The position numbers and the translations under genes were made by a program. 39,831 bases of DNA from Clostridia bacterium (lineage in GTDB: Bacteria; Bacillota; Clostridia; Oscillospirales; CAG-272), in the NCBI GenBank assembly GCA_028720145.1, contig JAQYLJ010000051.1, positions 1-39,831 of the forward strand, written 5' to 3'. Below are positions 16,023 to 23,953 of this stretch, piece by piece. The notes beneath the pieces are model-generated. The model saw only the letters and a list, made by a program, of their open reading frames with translations. It did no database searches and was not told the origin of the DNA. Every line of letters starts with the position of its first letter. Position 1 is the stretch's first letter.

Positions 16023-16592
16023 ATGCACGAGATACAGGAGACATGGGAACAAGAAGCACTCCGAGAAACCGTCAAAACAAGAGAGACTGTCTATCGGGGG
16101 AAAATATTCAATGTCGAGGTCTCGCAGGTGACCCTTCCGAACGGAAAGATTGCCCGACGGGATGTGGTGCGGCACCGCGGGGCGGTCTGCGTCCTGCCGC
16201 TCCTCGACGACGGGCGGGTGATGCTCGTCCGCCAATGGCGCGCAGGGTACGGCGGGGTGACGCTCGAAATCCCCGCGGGGAAACTCGACGAGGGGGAGAC
16301 CGACCCGCTCGCCGCCTGCAAGCGGGAACTCCGCGAAGAGATAGGCGCACACGCGGAGAAGTGGACCTACCTCGGGGAATACTACGGGTCTCCCGCGATT
16401 CTCGACGAGAAGATTCATATGTATCTCGCGGAAGAGTTGACATTCGGCGAGACCCATCCCGATTTCGATGAATTTCTTGTCCCCGAGAAAATCCCGCTTT
16501 CTGAACTCAAAGACCTGTGCCTTGACGGGAAAATCCCGGACGGAAAGACGCAGGCGGCGGCACTCCGCGTTTATTTAATGAAAAACGGGTGA
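16023..16592 (+). CDS. nudF: NUDIX hydrolase, ADP-ribose pyrophosphatase type
   Basis: Probably hydrolyses ADP-ribose to AMP and ribose 5-phosphate. The 189-residue protein has the NudF-like N-terminal beta domain (YRGKIFNVEVSQVTLPNG) and VLVRQWR-type segment MLVRQWRAGYGG. The Nudix box begins at Gly86 (EIPAGKLDEGE...RELREEIGA). The stretch between the first Glu and the REL motif has 8 residues, one more than the textbook spacing of 7; otherwise the catalytic glutamates are intact. The C-terminal SPAILDEKIHMYLAEEL segment is typical of the subfamily. Own promoter, RBS GGGGAGAG and own terminator. The precise substrate is inferred from the subfamily. Confidence 0.85.
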   Translation: MHEIQETWEQEALRETVKTRETVYRGKIFNVEVSQVTLPNGKIARRDVVRHRGAVCVLPLLDDGRVMLVRQWRAGYGGVTLEIPAGKLDEGETDPLAACKRELREEIGAHAEKWTYLGEYYGSPAILDEKIHMYLAEELTFGETHPDFDEFLVPEKIPLSELKDLCLDGKIPDGKTQAAALRVYLMKNG

Positions 16593-16622
16593 CGGGCACC
16601 CGCATACAGCCACAGAGAGAGA

Positions 16623-16657
16623 CCCCCGCGAAAACGGTGATTTTCGCGGGGGTTTTT
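16623..16657 (+). terminator. Intrinsic terminator of the NUDIX gene
   Basis: Perfect 12-bp stem (16623-16634 with 16641-16652), 6-base loop, then TTTTT. It also lies just after the convergent trmD stop and may help terminate that transcript, though the T-run is only on the plus strand. Confidence 0.9.
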
Positions 16658-16670
16658 CCTATTTTGTGCT

Positions 16671-17441
16671 TTATTTGTCCTCGGAGGGGTCTTCCGAGGA
16701 CGGATTTTTCTTTTTCTTCGGCTTTTTCGGCGGTTTCGGGGGATGGGCTGCGAGGTAGGCGGCGAGGAGGTCGGGTCGCCGCTCCGCCGTCAGCGCGAGC
16801 GACTGTTCGAGCCGCCATGCGTCCACCTTCCCGTGGTCTCCCGAGAGGAGCACTTCGGGAATCGCGCGGTCGCGCCAGACCGCGGGCTTGGTATACTGCG
16901 GGTATTCGAGGAGCCCCGACGCGACCGACTCGCCCTCGTAGCAGGCAGGGTCGGCGAGCACGCCCGGGAGCAGGCGGGACACCGCGTCCACCACGATGCA
17001 GGCAGGGAGTTCTCCCCCTGTGAGAACATAGTCGCCGACAGAGATTTCCTCATCGACAATCTCATCGAGGACGCGCTGATCGACCCCCTCATAGTGCCCG
17101 CAGAGAAGCACCAGACGGTCATAGGTCGCGAGTTCTGTCGCCACCGCATGGGAGAAGAGCCGCCCTTTCGGCGAGAGGTAGACCACCCGCCGCCGCTCGT
17201 TTTCGGGCGCGTCGGAAATCGCGTGCAAATAGCAGTCATAGATGGGTTGCGCCGCGAGAATCATGCCCATGCCGCCGCCCGCGGGGGTATCATCGACATT
17301 GCGGTGCTTATCGAGCGTGTAGTCGCGAATCTGATGGCAGGTGACCGAGAGAATCCCCGCCTTTTGCGCCCGCCCGATGATGGACTCCCCGAGGACATGG
17401 GAAATCATGTCGGGGAAGAGGGTCAGAATATCAAACTTCAT
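16671..17441 (-). CDS. trmD: tRNA (guanine-N1-)-methyltransferase
   Basis: Methylates G37 next to the anticodon using SAM, which prevents +1 frameshifting. The 256-residue protein begins MKFDILTLFPDMI and has the SPOUT trefoil-knot segments: the PAGGGMGMIL loop, the LLCGHYEGVDQRV segment, and DEEISVGDYVLTGGELPA. The body is of normal length but carries an extra Lys/Pro-rich then acidic C-terminal tail of about 25 residues, which could bind RNA. It overlaps rimM by 4 bases (RBS GAGGAG). RimM-TrmD coupling is the standard arrangement; here the neighbours are tadA and a CPBP protease instead of rpsP and rplS. Confidence 0.96.
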   Translation of the reverse strand: MKFDILTLFPDMISHVLGESIIGRAQKAGILSVTCHQIRDYTLDKHRNVDDTPAGGGMGMILAAQPIYDCYLHAISDAPENERRRVVYLSPKGRLFSHAVATELATYDRLVLLCGHYEGVDQRVLDEIVDEEISVGDYVLTGGELPACIVVDAVSRLLPGVLADPACYEGESVASGLLEYPQYTKPAVWRDRAIPEVLLSGDHGKVDAWRLEQSLALTAERRPDLLAAYLAAHPPKPPKKPKKKKNPSSEDPSEDK

Positions 17442-17953
17442 TTGGTCTCCTCTTTGAACATTCCCGCAGGGGGCGTGAGAAAGATGCCCTCGTCCGAGAG
17501 CGTCTTCACAAACGGCGGAATCATCGGGACGAGGACCTCGCCCTCGGGGGCATCCACGACCAAGAGGTCGGACGCGGGGGAGGGGTCGATGCGTTTGAGG
17601 GTGCCGTACACCCGTCCGCTTTCGGCATCGATGACTTTGAGCCCCAGCATATCCTGCTGGAGCATGGCCCCCTCGGGGACGGGAATCTGCTCCCGCTCGG
17701 CATAGAGGACCGTCCCGCGGAGCGCGAGCGCGGTCTCGCGGTCGTTTATCCCGTCGAGGGTCAGCACGACCCCGTTCCCCGAGACGAAGGCACCTTTCAC
17801 GGCATGGGGGGTATACACCCCGTCCTTTTTGAGATAGACCCGGTCAAAATGGGCGAGGACGGAGGGGGTATCGCACCAAACTTCGGTTTTTACTGCGCCC
17901 CTGACCCCGTGGACTCCGACAATTTTCCCGCAGGAGAGATAGCGTTCTTTCAT
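17438..17953 (-). CDS. rimM: 16S rRNA processing protein RimM
   Basis: Assists maturation of the 30S head by binding S19. The 171-residue protein has the RimM N-terminal beta-barrel (CGKIVGVHGVRGAVKTEVWCD) and a C-terminal PRC-barrel (QDMLGLKVIDAESGRVYGTL ... DLLVVDAPEGEVLVPMIP). The ATG at 17953 is preferred: it overlaps the tadA stop by 4 bases and gives the family N-terminus, while the longer frame runs far into tadA. There is no strong RBS of its own, so it is probably translated by coupling. Confidence 0.93.
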   Translation of the reverse strand: MKERYLSCGKIVGVHGVRGAVKTEVWCDTPSVLAHFDRVYLKKDGVYTPHAVKGAFVSGNGVVLTLDGINDRETALALRGTVLYAEREQIPVPEGAMLQQDMLGLKVIDAESGRVYGTLKRIDPSPASDLLVVDAPEGEVLVPMIPPFVKTLSDEGIFLTPPAGMFKEETK

Positions 17954-18432
17954 TTCTGACTGTCCGTTCCTTTTTTTCGTTTCGTGCGGAAGTAGGAAGA
18001 GAGGATGGATTTGCATTCTTCTTCCATGACCCCGCCCGTGACGGTCATGTGATGGTTGAGGGGGAGGGCGTTGAGGTCACAGACCGAACCAAGCGCCCCC
18101 GCTTTCGCATCGTATGCACCATAGACCACGCGCTCGACCCGCGCGTTGATGAGGGCTCCCGCGCACATGGGACAGGGTTCCAAGGTCACATAGAGGGTGG
18201 TTCCCGGGAGCCGCCAGCCGCCGAGCGCGCGACAGCCCGCTTCGATGGCGAGGAGTTCGGCATGGTGGGTGGCGCATTTTGAACTCTCGCGCGTGTTGGA
18301 CGCGCGGGCGATGATGCACCCGTCTCGGACAAGGACGGCACCCACCGGCACTTCATCCGCCTCGGCTGCGCGCCTCGCCTCGGCGAGTGCTTCTTCCATC
18401 ATCGCGAGGTCGGTTTGGGTTACTTCTGCCAT
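17950..18432 (-). CDS. tadA: tRNA-specific adenosine deaminase
   Basis: Deaminates adenosine 34 of tRNA-Arg(ACG) to inosine. The 160-residue protein carries the zinc-dependent deaminase motifs: His57-Ala-Glu59 (HAELLAIEAG) and Pro-Cys87-x-x-Cys90 (LEPCPMCAGAL). The ATG at 18432 is chosen because GGAGG lies upstream and longer frames run deeper into the CPBP gene; spacing of that RBS is a little long. It overlaps the CPBP protease gene by 13 bases and rimM by 4, so the four genes form one operon. All visible functions except CPBP act on tRNA or ribosomes. Confidence 0.93.
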   Translation of the reverse strand: MAEVTQTDLAMMEEALAEARRAAEADEVPVGAVLVRDGCIIARASNTRESSKCATHHAELLAIEAGCRALGGWRLPGTTLYVTLEPCPMCAGALINARVERVVYGAYDAKAGALGSVCDLNALPLNHHMTVTGGVMEEECKSILSSYFRTKRKKGTDSQK

Positions 18433-19277
18433 ATGCTCAAAATCGCCTCCCCGATAAACAAGATGAGGAAAATCACGAGCGGCGAGCAAAACAGTTCGCG
18501 TATCACGGTTTTGATTCCGCCCGATGCGAATATCTCACGGAGTTTCGCCCACAGCCGTTTCCGCGTGAAGACAATCCACACCCCTCCGCAGGCAATCCCC
18601 GCGAGGAGCAGGTAGAGAAGAATCCGAGGGAGAGCCGTCTCGGCGTAAAAATGGAGCAAAATAGACGCGACATTGTTCACCAAATGGAATATCACGCCCG
18701 GGAGCACCGAGCCGGTCGCCACCGCTATGGATGCGAGGAACACGCCCGCGAAAAAAGCGTAGGGAATCTGAAAGAAGTTCCCGTGCAGAAACGAGAAGAA
18801 AACAGCAGATGCAAGCACTGCACCGCCCCGCGAGTGGGGGGTGAGGTAACGCAGGAAAAGATACCGACAGAAAAATTCTTCGGTCAGCGCGGGGATGACC
18901 GCGTAGGCGAAGAGGGCGACCCACAGGTTGTCCCCAAAGGGGAACTCATAGACATACCCGAGCTTTTCTTCCACAAACGAGGTGAGAAGAGAGAGTCCGA
19001 CCACCCCGCCGACGAACAGCGGGAGGTATGGGAGAGAGCGCGGGATGGGGCGCGGGGAGAATCCGAGGGTAGTGTCGCAGGGCGCCGCCCGACAGGTGAG
19101 CAGTTTCCGCGAGAGAATCCATGCGAGGACGGGCGCCGCCACCTCGAAGAGGAGAGACAGATACCACCGCCCCGTGAGAGAGCCGAGAGAGAACACGGCG
19201 ATATAGGAGAGCGAAATCCAAAAGAGCGCCCGATAACTCTGTTTTAAGCCTTCGTTTTGGTCTTTTTCGTCTTGCAT
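18420..19277 (-). CDS. CPBP family intramembrane glutamic endopeptidase
   Basis: A 285-residue membrane protein with about seven to eight hydrophobic segments. It carries the CPBP (CAAX protease / bacteriocin-processing) signatures: Glu133-Glu134 with Arg138 (EEFFCR), FxxxH with His165 (FFSFLHG), and His198 with Asn201/202 (HLVNN). These form the catalytic site in the membrane. Bacterial members process membrane peptides or confer self-immunity, but the substrate here is unknown and there is no bacteriocin gene nearby. It is the first gene of the CPBP-tadA-rimM-trmD operon, with the RBS AAAGGAG and a clear promoter. Confidence 0.85.
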   Translation of the reverse strand: MQDEKDQNEGLKQSYRALFWISLSYIAVFSLGSLTGRWYLSLLFEVAAPVLAWILSRKLLTCRAAPCDTTLGFSPRPIPRSLPYLPLFVGGVVGLSLLTSFVEEKLGYVYEFPFGDNLWVALFAYAVIPALTEEFFCRYLFLRYLTPHSRGGAVLASAVFFSFLHGNFFQIPYAFFAGVFLASIAVATGSVLPGVIFHLVNNVASILLHFYAETALPRILLYLLLAGIACGGVWIVFTRKRLWAKLREIFASGGIKTVIRELFCSPLVIFLILFIGEAILSIWQK

Positions 19278-19322
19278 ATCTCCGTCTCCTTTCTCGCGTC
19301 TCGCGCGTATATCGTATGTTTT

Positions 19323-19351
19323 ACTATATCACATTCTTTTTTTCTTAGCAA
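19323..19351 (-). promoter_or_regulatory. Promoter of the CPBP-tadA-rimM-trmD operon
   Basis: On the minus strand TTGCTA (19351-19346), 17-bp spacer, TATAGT (19328-19323), with TGA extended -10, about 46 bp before the start codon. Confidence 0.7.
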
Positions 19352-19363
19352 GGCGGAATCCGC

Positions 19364-19395
19364 AAAGAAAATCGGCGCGGGTTTTGTCCGCGCCG
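19364..19395 (-). terminator. Intrinsic terminator of rnr
   Basis: CGGCGCGG (19373-19380) pairs with CCGCGCCG (19388-19395); ATTTTCTTTG follows on the minus strand. It lies about 140 bp after the rnr stop and just before the next operon's promoter. The 19396-19534 stretch shows nothing else recognisable. Confidence 0.7.
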
Positions 19396-19534
19396 AGAAA
19401 GCAGGGGATGGAATCCCGATAAGCGAAACGGGGAAACCCGCGGGAGAGGGAAAACCAAACTCGCGGGAAGAGAAAAAACGAAAATGCGGAGAGAAATACG
19501 GGAATGCAAGACGAAGAAACCGAAAACGCGAGGG

Positions 19535-21766
19535 TTACTTCCGCTTGCCCTTCTTGCGCGAGCGGGAGTCTGCTCGGGGAGTACTTTTGTTCCCGCGGCG
19601 CGAGGAGGAGCAGGCGCGCGGAGCGCCACCGCGCGAGAGGTCCTCGGTCGGGCGTTTTTCGGGTCTCGGCTCGCGGGGTTCCGCGGCATTTTTCCCCATG
19701 GGGGCGGGGGTGCCGTCGGATGAAAGGGAGACGGGCGCGAAGCGGACTTTGCACTTCGCGATATCAGCTTCCTCGACCGAGACGGTGATGCGGTCGCCGA
19801 GACGGATGGTCTCGCCCGCGGCGGACGCGAGCATCAGGTTCCCCTCATCGAAATGCCATGCGCCCGGAAGGTCGGTCAGGGGGATGAGCCCCTCACAGGT
19901 ATTCTCGAGCGCGGCGAATACGCCGAACCGCGTGACCGAGGTCACGATGGCGGGATAAATCTCCCCGATATGATGCGAGAGGTAGATGGTCTTATAGAGT
20001 GCTTCGATACGGCGCTCGGCATTCAGGGCGCGGAGCTCGGTCTCACTCGCCGCGAGCGCGGCGCGACGGACATAGGACGCGTATTTTTGCGGCGCCTCCC
20101 CGTCGATCAGCACCGCCTCGATTGCCCGATGGGTCGCGAGGTCGGAGAGCCGACGGATGGGCGAGGTGAAGTGGCAATACTTCTCGATTCCCAGTCCGAA
20201 ATGGGGGGTGCAATGCTCGCTGTATCGTGCCTTCATCATGGTGCGGAGCAGGGTATAGGAGACCGCCTCGCCGATGCCCTTTTCCTTGGCTTCGTCGAGC
20301 AGGCGCGCGAACGCGCGGGCATCGGGGTTCCCGTTTGCGAGCGGGGCGACATTTAGGTTTAGGTTATGAGCAAAGGTCAAAAAGTCCGCGAGTTTCTCTT
20401 TTGAGGGGGACTCATGGATGCGGTAGACGCAGGGGAGATTCTTCTCAAAGAGGAGGGTCGCGACCGCCTCGTTCGCCGCGAGCATGAACTGCTCAATCAT
20501 TTTCTCGGCATCGCCGCGCACCCGCGGGACAATCTCGCGGGGTTCTCCCCCCTCGTCGAGCAGAATCTCCGCCTCGGTCTGTTCGAGGTCGAGCGCACCG
20601 CGCGCGCGGCTCTTTTTCGCAAGGACAAGATAGAGATCGTGCATCTCACAGAGGGTGGGGTAGACGGCTTTGTATTTCGGATAGAACGCCGAGGATTCCC
20701 CCGTCTCAAACAGGTCGTTGACCTCGGAATAGACACCGCGCACGCGGCTGCGAATGAGACTGCGCTCGATGTTCGTTTTGACAAACCCGCCGTCCGGGGT
20801 GAGTTCCATCAGGCAGGAGAGGGCGTATTTGTCCTCGCCCGCGTTGAGAGAACAGGAGCCGTTCGAGAGGGCGGGCGGGAGCATGGGGACGACCTGATCG
20901 GTGAAGTAGACGCTGGTCCCGCGCCGCATGGCGGCGGCATCGAGCGCGGTGCGCGGGCGGACATAGGTCGAGACATCGGCGATATGCACACCGAGCAGCC
21001 AGTTCCCGTTCTTCGCACGTTTGAGGGAGACCGCGTCGTCGAGGTCTTTCGCGCCTGCGCCGTCAATCGTGAAAATGATTTCGTCCGTGCGGCGGGTGCG
21101 CCCCTCGTCCGAGAGAGGCATCTTTGAGACGGTCTCGGCTTCTTCGAGTTCTTCCCGCGAGAACGGGACCGGCACCTCGCACTCCGAGAGGATCGCCGCA
21201 TAGTTCGCTTCACGCGACTGTGCGGGACCGAATGTGCGGAGGTATGTGCCGATTACGGTTTCCGCACCCGCGCGGCGGGGCGGGAGCGCCGCCTCGACTT
21301 TGTCCCCACGTTCTGCGTCGCCGCAGTCGGGGAGGAAGACGGTCAGGGCAATTTTCGGGTCGTCGGGCTCGACATAGTACGAGACCATGCGCTTTTTCCC
21401 GTGGCGGGTTTCAAGCGCGCACAGTGTCCCGATGACGGTTTTTCGTACTTCTTCCAGAATATGCGTGACCTCGCCCTCGGAGCGGGTCTCGCCGTGGCTC
21501 TCATAGTGGTGGTAACGCACCGTGACGCGGTCGCCGTCGAGCGCCCCACCGCATCTCCCGGCGGGGATGAAAATGTCCTCTGTTTCCTCGCCGTCGAGCG
21601 CGACAAAGCCGAATCCGCTCTTCGTCCCTGCGAATACGCCTTCGCCCGTCTTATCCTGCTGTCGCGGTCGGACGACCGAGCGCACGACGGGACGCTCCCG
21701 CGGGAAACGCGGGGCGCGGCGGGCGGGAGAAGCATTCCGTTTCATATTTCTTTTCTTTTTCGTCAT
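19535..21766 (-). CDS. rnr: Ribonuclease R (3'-5' exoribonuclease)
   Basis: Degrades structured RNA and helps in tmRNA-linked turnover and rRNA quality control. The 743-residue protein has a basic N-terminal tail, OB/cold-shock domains (about residues 42-180, FAGTKSGFGFVALDGE), and the RNB catalytic domain. Its metal aspartates are in DGAGAKDLDDAVSL (Asp235, Asp241, Asp243 and Asp244). The S1 domain follows near the C-terminus (YPAIVTSVTRFGVFAALENTCEGL), then a Lys/Arg/Ser-rich tail of about 45 residues typical of RNase R rather than RNase II. RBS GAGGAAC. It is preceded by secG, the common secG-rnr(-smpB) arrangement, but an intrinsic terminator separates them, and smpB is not downstream. 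Confidence 0.95.
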   Translation of the reverse strand: MTKKKRNMKRNASPARRAPRFPRERPVVRSVVRPRQQDKTGEGVFAGTKSGFGFVALDGEETEDIFIPAGRCGGALDGDRVTVRYHHYESHGETRSEGEVTHILEEVRKTVIGTLCALETRHGKKRMVSYYVEPDDPKIALTVFLPDCGDAERGDKVEAALPPRRAGAETVIGTYLRTFGPAQSREANYAAILSECEVPVPFSREELEEAETVSKMPLSDEGRTRRTDEIIFTIDGAGAKDLDDAVSLKRAKNGNWLLGVHIADVSTYVRPRTALDAAAMRRGTSVYFTDQVVPMLPPALSNGSCSLNAGEDKYALSCLMELTPDGGFVKTNIERSLIRSRVRGVYSEVNDLFETGESSAFYPKYKAVYPTLCEMHDLYLVLAKKSRARGALDLEQTEAEILLDEGGEPREIVPRVRGDAEKMIEQFMLAANEAVATLLFEKNLPCVYRIHESPSKEKLADFLTFAHNLNLNVAPLANGNPDARAFARLLDEAKEKGIGEAVSYTLLRTMMKARYSEHCTPHFGLGIEKYCHFTSPIRRLSDLATHRAIEAVLIDGEAPQKYASYVRRAALAASETELRALNAERRIEALYKTIYLSHHIGEIYPAIVTSVTRFGVFAALENTCEGLIPLTDLPGAWHFDEGNLMLASAAGETIRLGDRITVSVEEADIAKCKVRFAPVSLSSDGTPAPMGKNAAEPREPRPEKRPTEDLSRGGAPRACSSSRRGNKSTPRADSRSRKKGKRK

Positions 21767-21792
21767 AAGTTCCTCTGATGTTTGAAAGTGTG

Positions 21793-21832
21793 AAAAAAAC
21801 GGGGAAAGGCACCGTCTGCGCTGCCTTCCCCG
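21793..21832 (-). terminator. Intrinsic terminator between secG and rnr
   Basis: Stem of 21822-21832 with 21800-21811 (one bulge), followed on the minus strand by seven T (21799-21793). Only about 26 bp remain before the rnr start, so rnr would depend on read-through, unless an unseen promoter overlaps the hairpin. Confidence 0.8.
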
Positions 21833-21867
21833 CTTTTGTTTTCATTCGTTTATCATGCGAATCCGAA

Positions 21868-22191
21868 TTACTTATTCATACCGTTGTAAAACTCGGACAG
21901 GTTGTGCCACTCGTCCCCTGCGGCGAGACCGTCCTGAATGCTCGGCTGAATGATATAGACGAGCAGGACGATGACCACGAAGGCAATCGAGGCAATCACG
22001 GTGAGGGTGGTCAGGATTCTGCCTGCGCGCGCCTTACCGGACTCTCTGTCCTTTCCGTAATAAGTCTGGCGGGAGCCGCCGGCAATGGTGCCGGAGAGTT
22101 CGGTGCTTCCCTTTTGCATCAACATGGAAACCACCAAAAATACGCCCAAAACGAGCAAAACGATCATTGCGGCAATTTCGATACCGGTCAT
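21868..22191 (-). CDS. secG: Preprotein translocase subunit SecG
   Basis: Small subunit of the SecYEG channel. The 107-residue protein has two membrane segments (about residues 3-24 and 62-82) separated by the conserved cytoplasmic loop with MQKGSTELSGTIAGGS, then a longer than usual extracellular C-terminal tail of about 25 residues. RBS AAAGGAA and a clear sigma-A promoter. The position upstream of rnr is the usual Firmicutes order. Confidence 0.9.
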   Translation of the reverse strand: MTGIEIAAMIVLLVLGVFLVVSMLMQKGSTELSGTIAGGSRQTYYGKDRESGKARAGRILTTLTVIASIAFVVIVLLVYIIQPSIQDGLAAGDEWHNLSEFYNGMNK

Positions 22192-22247
22192 AGTATATAC
22201 ATTCCTTTATGAAAAAATGAAAAGCAGAAAATGCTCATGTACAAGGG

Positions 22248-22276
22248 ATTATAACATAGAAGAATACAAAATGCAA
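22248..22276 (-). promoter_or_regulatory. Promoter of secG
   Basis: On the minus strand TTGCAT (22276-22271), 17-bp spacer, TATAAT (22253-22248), with TGT extended -10. It lies just after the methylase stop, so secG does not depend on the methylase transcript. Confidence 0.85.
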
Positions 22277-22292
22277 GTCTCAAATGAAAAAA

Positions 22293-23756
22293 TCAGAGAA
22301 TATTCAGAACACTGCGCACGACTTTATCGCAGTAATCGGCTTTATAGGAGCGCACCGCCATCAGTCTGCCGCCGATCATACGCAACTGTTCCGCCGTGGG
22401 GAGCGGGAGCGACGAGAGTTCTTTCGCGTTCAGCTGTCCCGACTTCGACACCATTTTGAGGTAGATATCCACGGGCGCGGAAGAGAGGAATCCGAGCAGT
22501 CCGAAGAGGAACCCCGGGTCCATTTGCTCGTCGCCGTCCACATCTATGTAGTTTAACTTGTTTGAAGTGCTGAAATACGCGGGGACCGAATTTTTGAGAC
22601 AGGCGGCGCAGGTGATCCTGCGCTTATCCGATTTGGCGGGGACGCGCTTGAGGAGCAAAATATTCTTCGCGGGTTGCGCGAGCGACTTCACCGAGGGGAT
22701 GAGATACTGCTTCGGCACCCCGGGGAGCGGGAACTGCACCACGCCGTCTTTTAAGCACTTCGGGTGGAGGAGCGGGATGGTGCCCGGCTCGGGCTTGTCG
22801 CGGAGGAGTGCGGGATAGCGGGATTCGAGCGTCCTGCCGGTATGTACCCGCAGTCCGAAAGTGGAGAAAGTACAGGGCAGATTCTGCATGAGGAGCAGAT
22901 CGGAGAGCTCGTCCTTATCATGGATGAGGAGCAGGGACGCGTCTTTTTCCCGTACCACGGCATCGTAGGGGAGCGGGGGCAGGACTGTGGTGTGCTCGGG
23001 CGTGCCGTCGTCCGAAGAGACCGCCATCTCGATATCGCGCGGCGGAAGGTTCCCCTCGCGGAGTTTGAGACACAGCACGGGGCGCAGGGGCGAGGTCTGT
23101 TTCTCGCGGGAGTAGAGGAAGATGCGCTCGGGGGTCGCGAGCGAAAAGATCTTTTTACGGAGCGCGGTCTGGGAGACCGCCGACGCGGTCGAGAGCGGAA
23201 GCACCGTCACGAGCTGACCGTCTTCTGCGAGCAGACCCGCCGCCGTGAGAGAAAAGAGACAGGCGAGGGGAAAAGTCGGGGTGGTGAAAATCTGCGGGAA
23301 GAGCGCTTTGAGGTCCTCGCGGTCGGTGAGCTCCTGCGGGGGATTCGTGATGATATAGTCATACCGCTCGTCCTCGGGGTGGTTCGCGGTGAGGAAATCC
23401 TCTTCGAGAATCGTAATGCGCACCTTGACATGAAAGTCATGCCGCGCCTTCTTGCGGATTCGCTCGAGGTTATCGGTCAGACGCGGGAGATAGAGCGGAT
23501 TATTCTCATAGCAGGTGAGATAGACCTCGGTCACCCCGCCGCTTTGGGCAAGGGCTTCTATGAGGGCGGCGGAGAGAATCCCCGTCCCTGCGCCCGCGTC
23601 CAAAACGCGCACGGAATAGCGGCTGACGAAAGTGAATGCCCCCGCCATCTGACGGGCCGTCTCGGGTTTCGTGAAGAAACGACCGAGCCGCACATTGTCC
23701 GACTTCGACATTTCGCGGATGAGTTTCTTCGTATTGCGGACAGCAAGACTCAGCAT
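22293..23756 (-). CDS. Orphan adenine-specific DNA methylase, Eco57I/TaqI type, with NPPQ motif
   Basis: A 487-residue protein with a gamma-class N6-adenine methyltransferase domain at the N-terminus and a TaqI/Eco57I-like target-recognition domain at the C-terminus. LGRFFTKPETAR (about residues 24-35) resembles the entry motif, and SAM motif I is Asp53-Ala-Gly-Ala-Gly-Thr-Gly. Motif IV is Asn138-Pro-Pro-Gln141 where the family has NPPY/F. The C-terminal half shows a FGLRVHTGR segment and SLPLPTAEQL, like the recognition domains of these enzymes. The ATG at 23756 follows GGGAGG; a longer frame lacks an RBS. No endonuclease gene adjoins it. Gln for the aromatic residue that stacks on the flipped base may change or abolish activity. 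An alternative is an RNA or protein methylase with the same fold, but the C-terminal domain argues for DNA. Confidence 0.75.
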   Translation of the reverse strand: MLSLAVRNTKKLIREMSKSDNVRLGRFFTKPETARQMAGAFTFVSRYSVRVLDAGAGTGILSAALIEALAQSGGVTEVYLTCYENNPLYLPRLTDNLERIRKKARHDFHVKVRITILEEDFLTANHPEDERYDYIITNPPQELTDREDLKALFPQIFTTPTFPLACLFSLTAAGLLAEDGQLVTVLPLSTASAVSQTALRKKIFSLATPERIFLYSREKQTSPLRPVLCLKLREGNLPPRDIEMAVSSDDGTPEHTTVLPPLPYDAVVREKDASLLLIHDKDELSDLLLMQNLPCTFSTFGLRVHTGRTLESRYPALLRDKPEPGTIPLLHPKCLKDGVVQFPLPGVPKQYLIPSVKSLAQPAKNILLLKRVPAKSDKRRITCAACLKNSVPAYFSTSNKLNYIDVDGDEQMDPGFLFGLLGFLSSAPVDIYLKMVSKSGQLNAKELSSLPLPTAEQLRMIGGRLMAVRSYKADYCDKVVRSVLNIL

Positions 23757-23805
23757 GAGATACCTCCCGGGGTCGCCCAAATGCGAGCAAATTCCCCTTT
23801 TTCTC

Positions 23806-23834
23806 AGTCTAGCACATTTTCTGCCCGAATACAA
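23806..23834 (-). promoter_or_regulatory. Promoter of the methylase gene
   Basis: On the minus strand TTGTAT (23834-23829), 17-bp spacer, TAGACT (23811-23806), with TGC extended -10. Divergent from the promoter at 23891-23919. Confidence 0.65.
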
Positions 23835-23890
23835 GTAGCATATTTGAAAAAAGCGACTCCGAGAATCTCTCTTCTTTCGTCAGTTTTCTC

Positions 23891-23919
23891 TTGCAAGGCG
23901 GGCAAAACTGTGCTACAAT
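23891..23919 (+). promoter_or_regulatory. Promoter of the degenerate phosphoesterase gene
   Basis: TTGCAA (23891-23896), 17-bp spacer, TACAAT (23914-23919), with TGC extended -10, about 34 bp before the start codon. The two divergent -35 boxes are 56 bp apart. Confidence 0.75.
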
Positions 23920-23953
23920 CTGTCTAAAGAAAAAAGAAACGGGAGGGTTCGAG

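Noticed and set aside
22764..23927. 387-codon plus-strand open frame opposite the methylase gene
   Set aside because: Lies opposite the SAM motif and recognition domain with no RBS; the minus-strand gene has promoter, RBS and family motifs.
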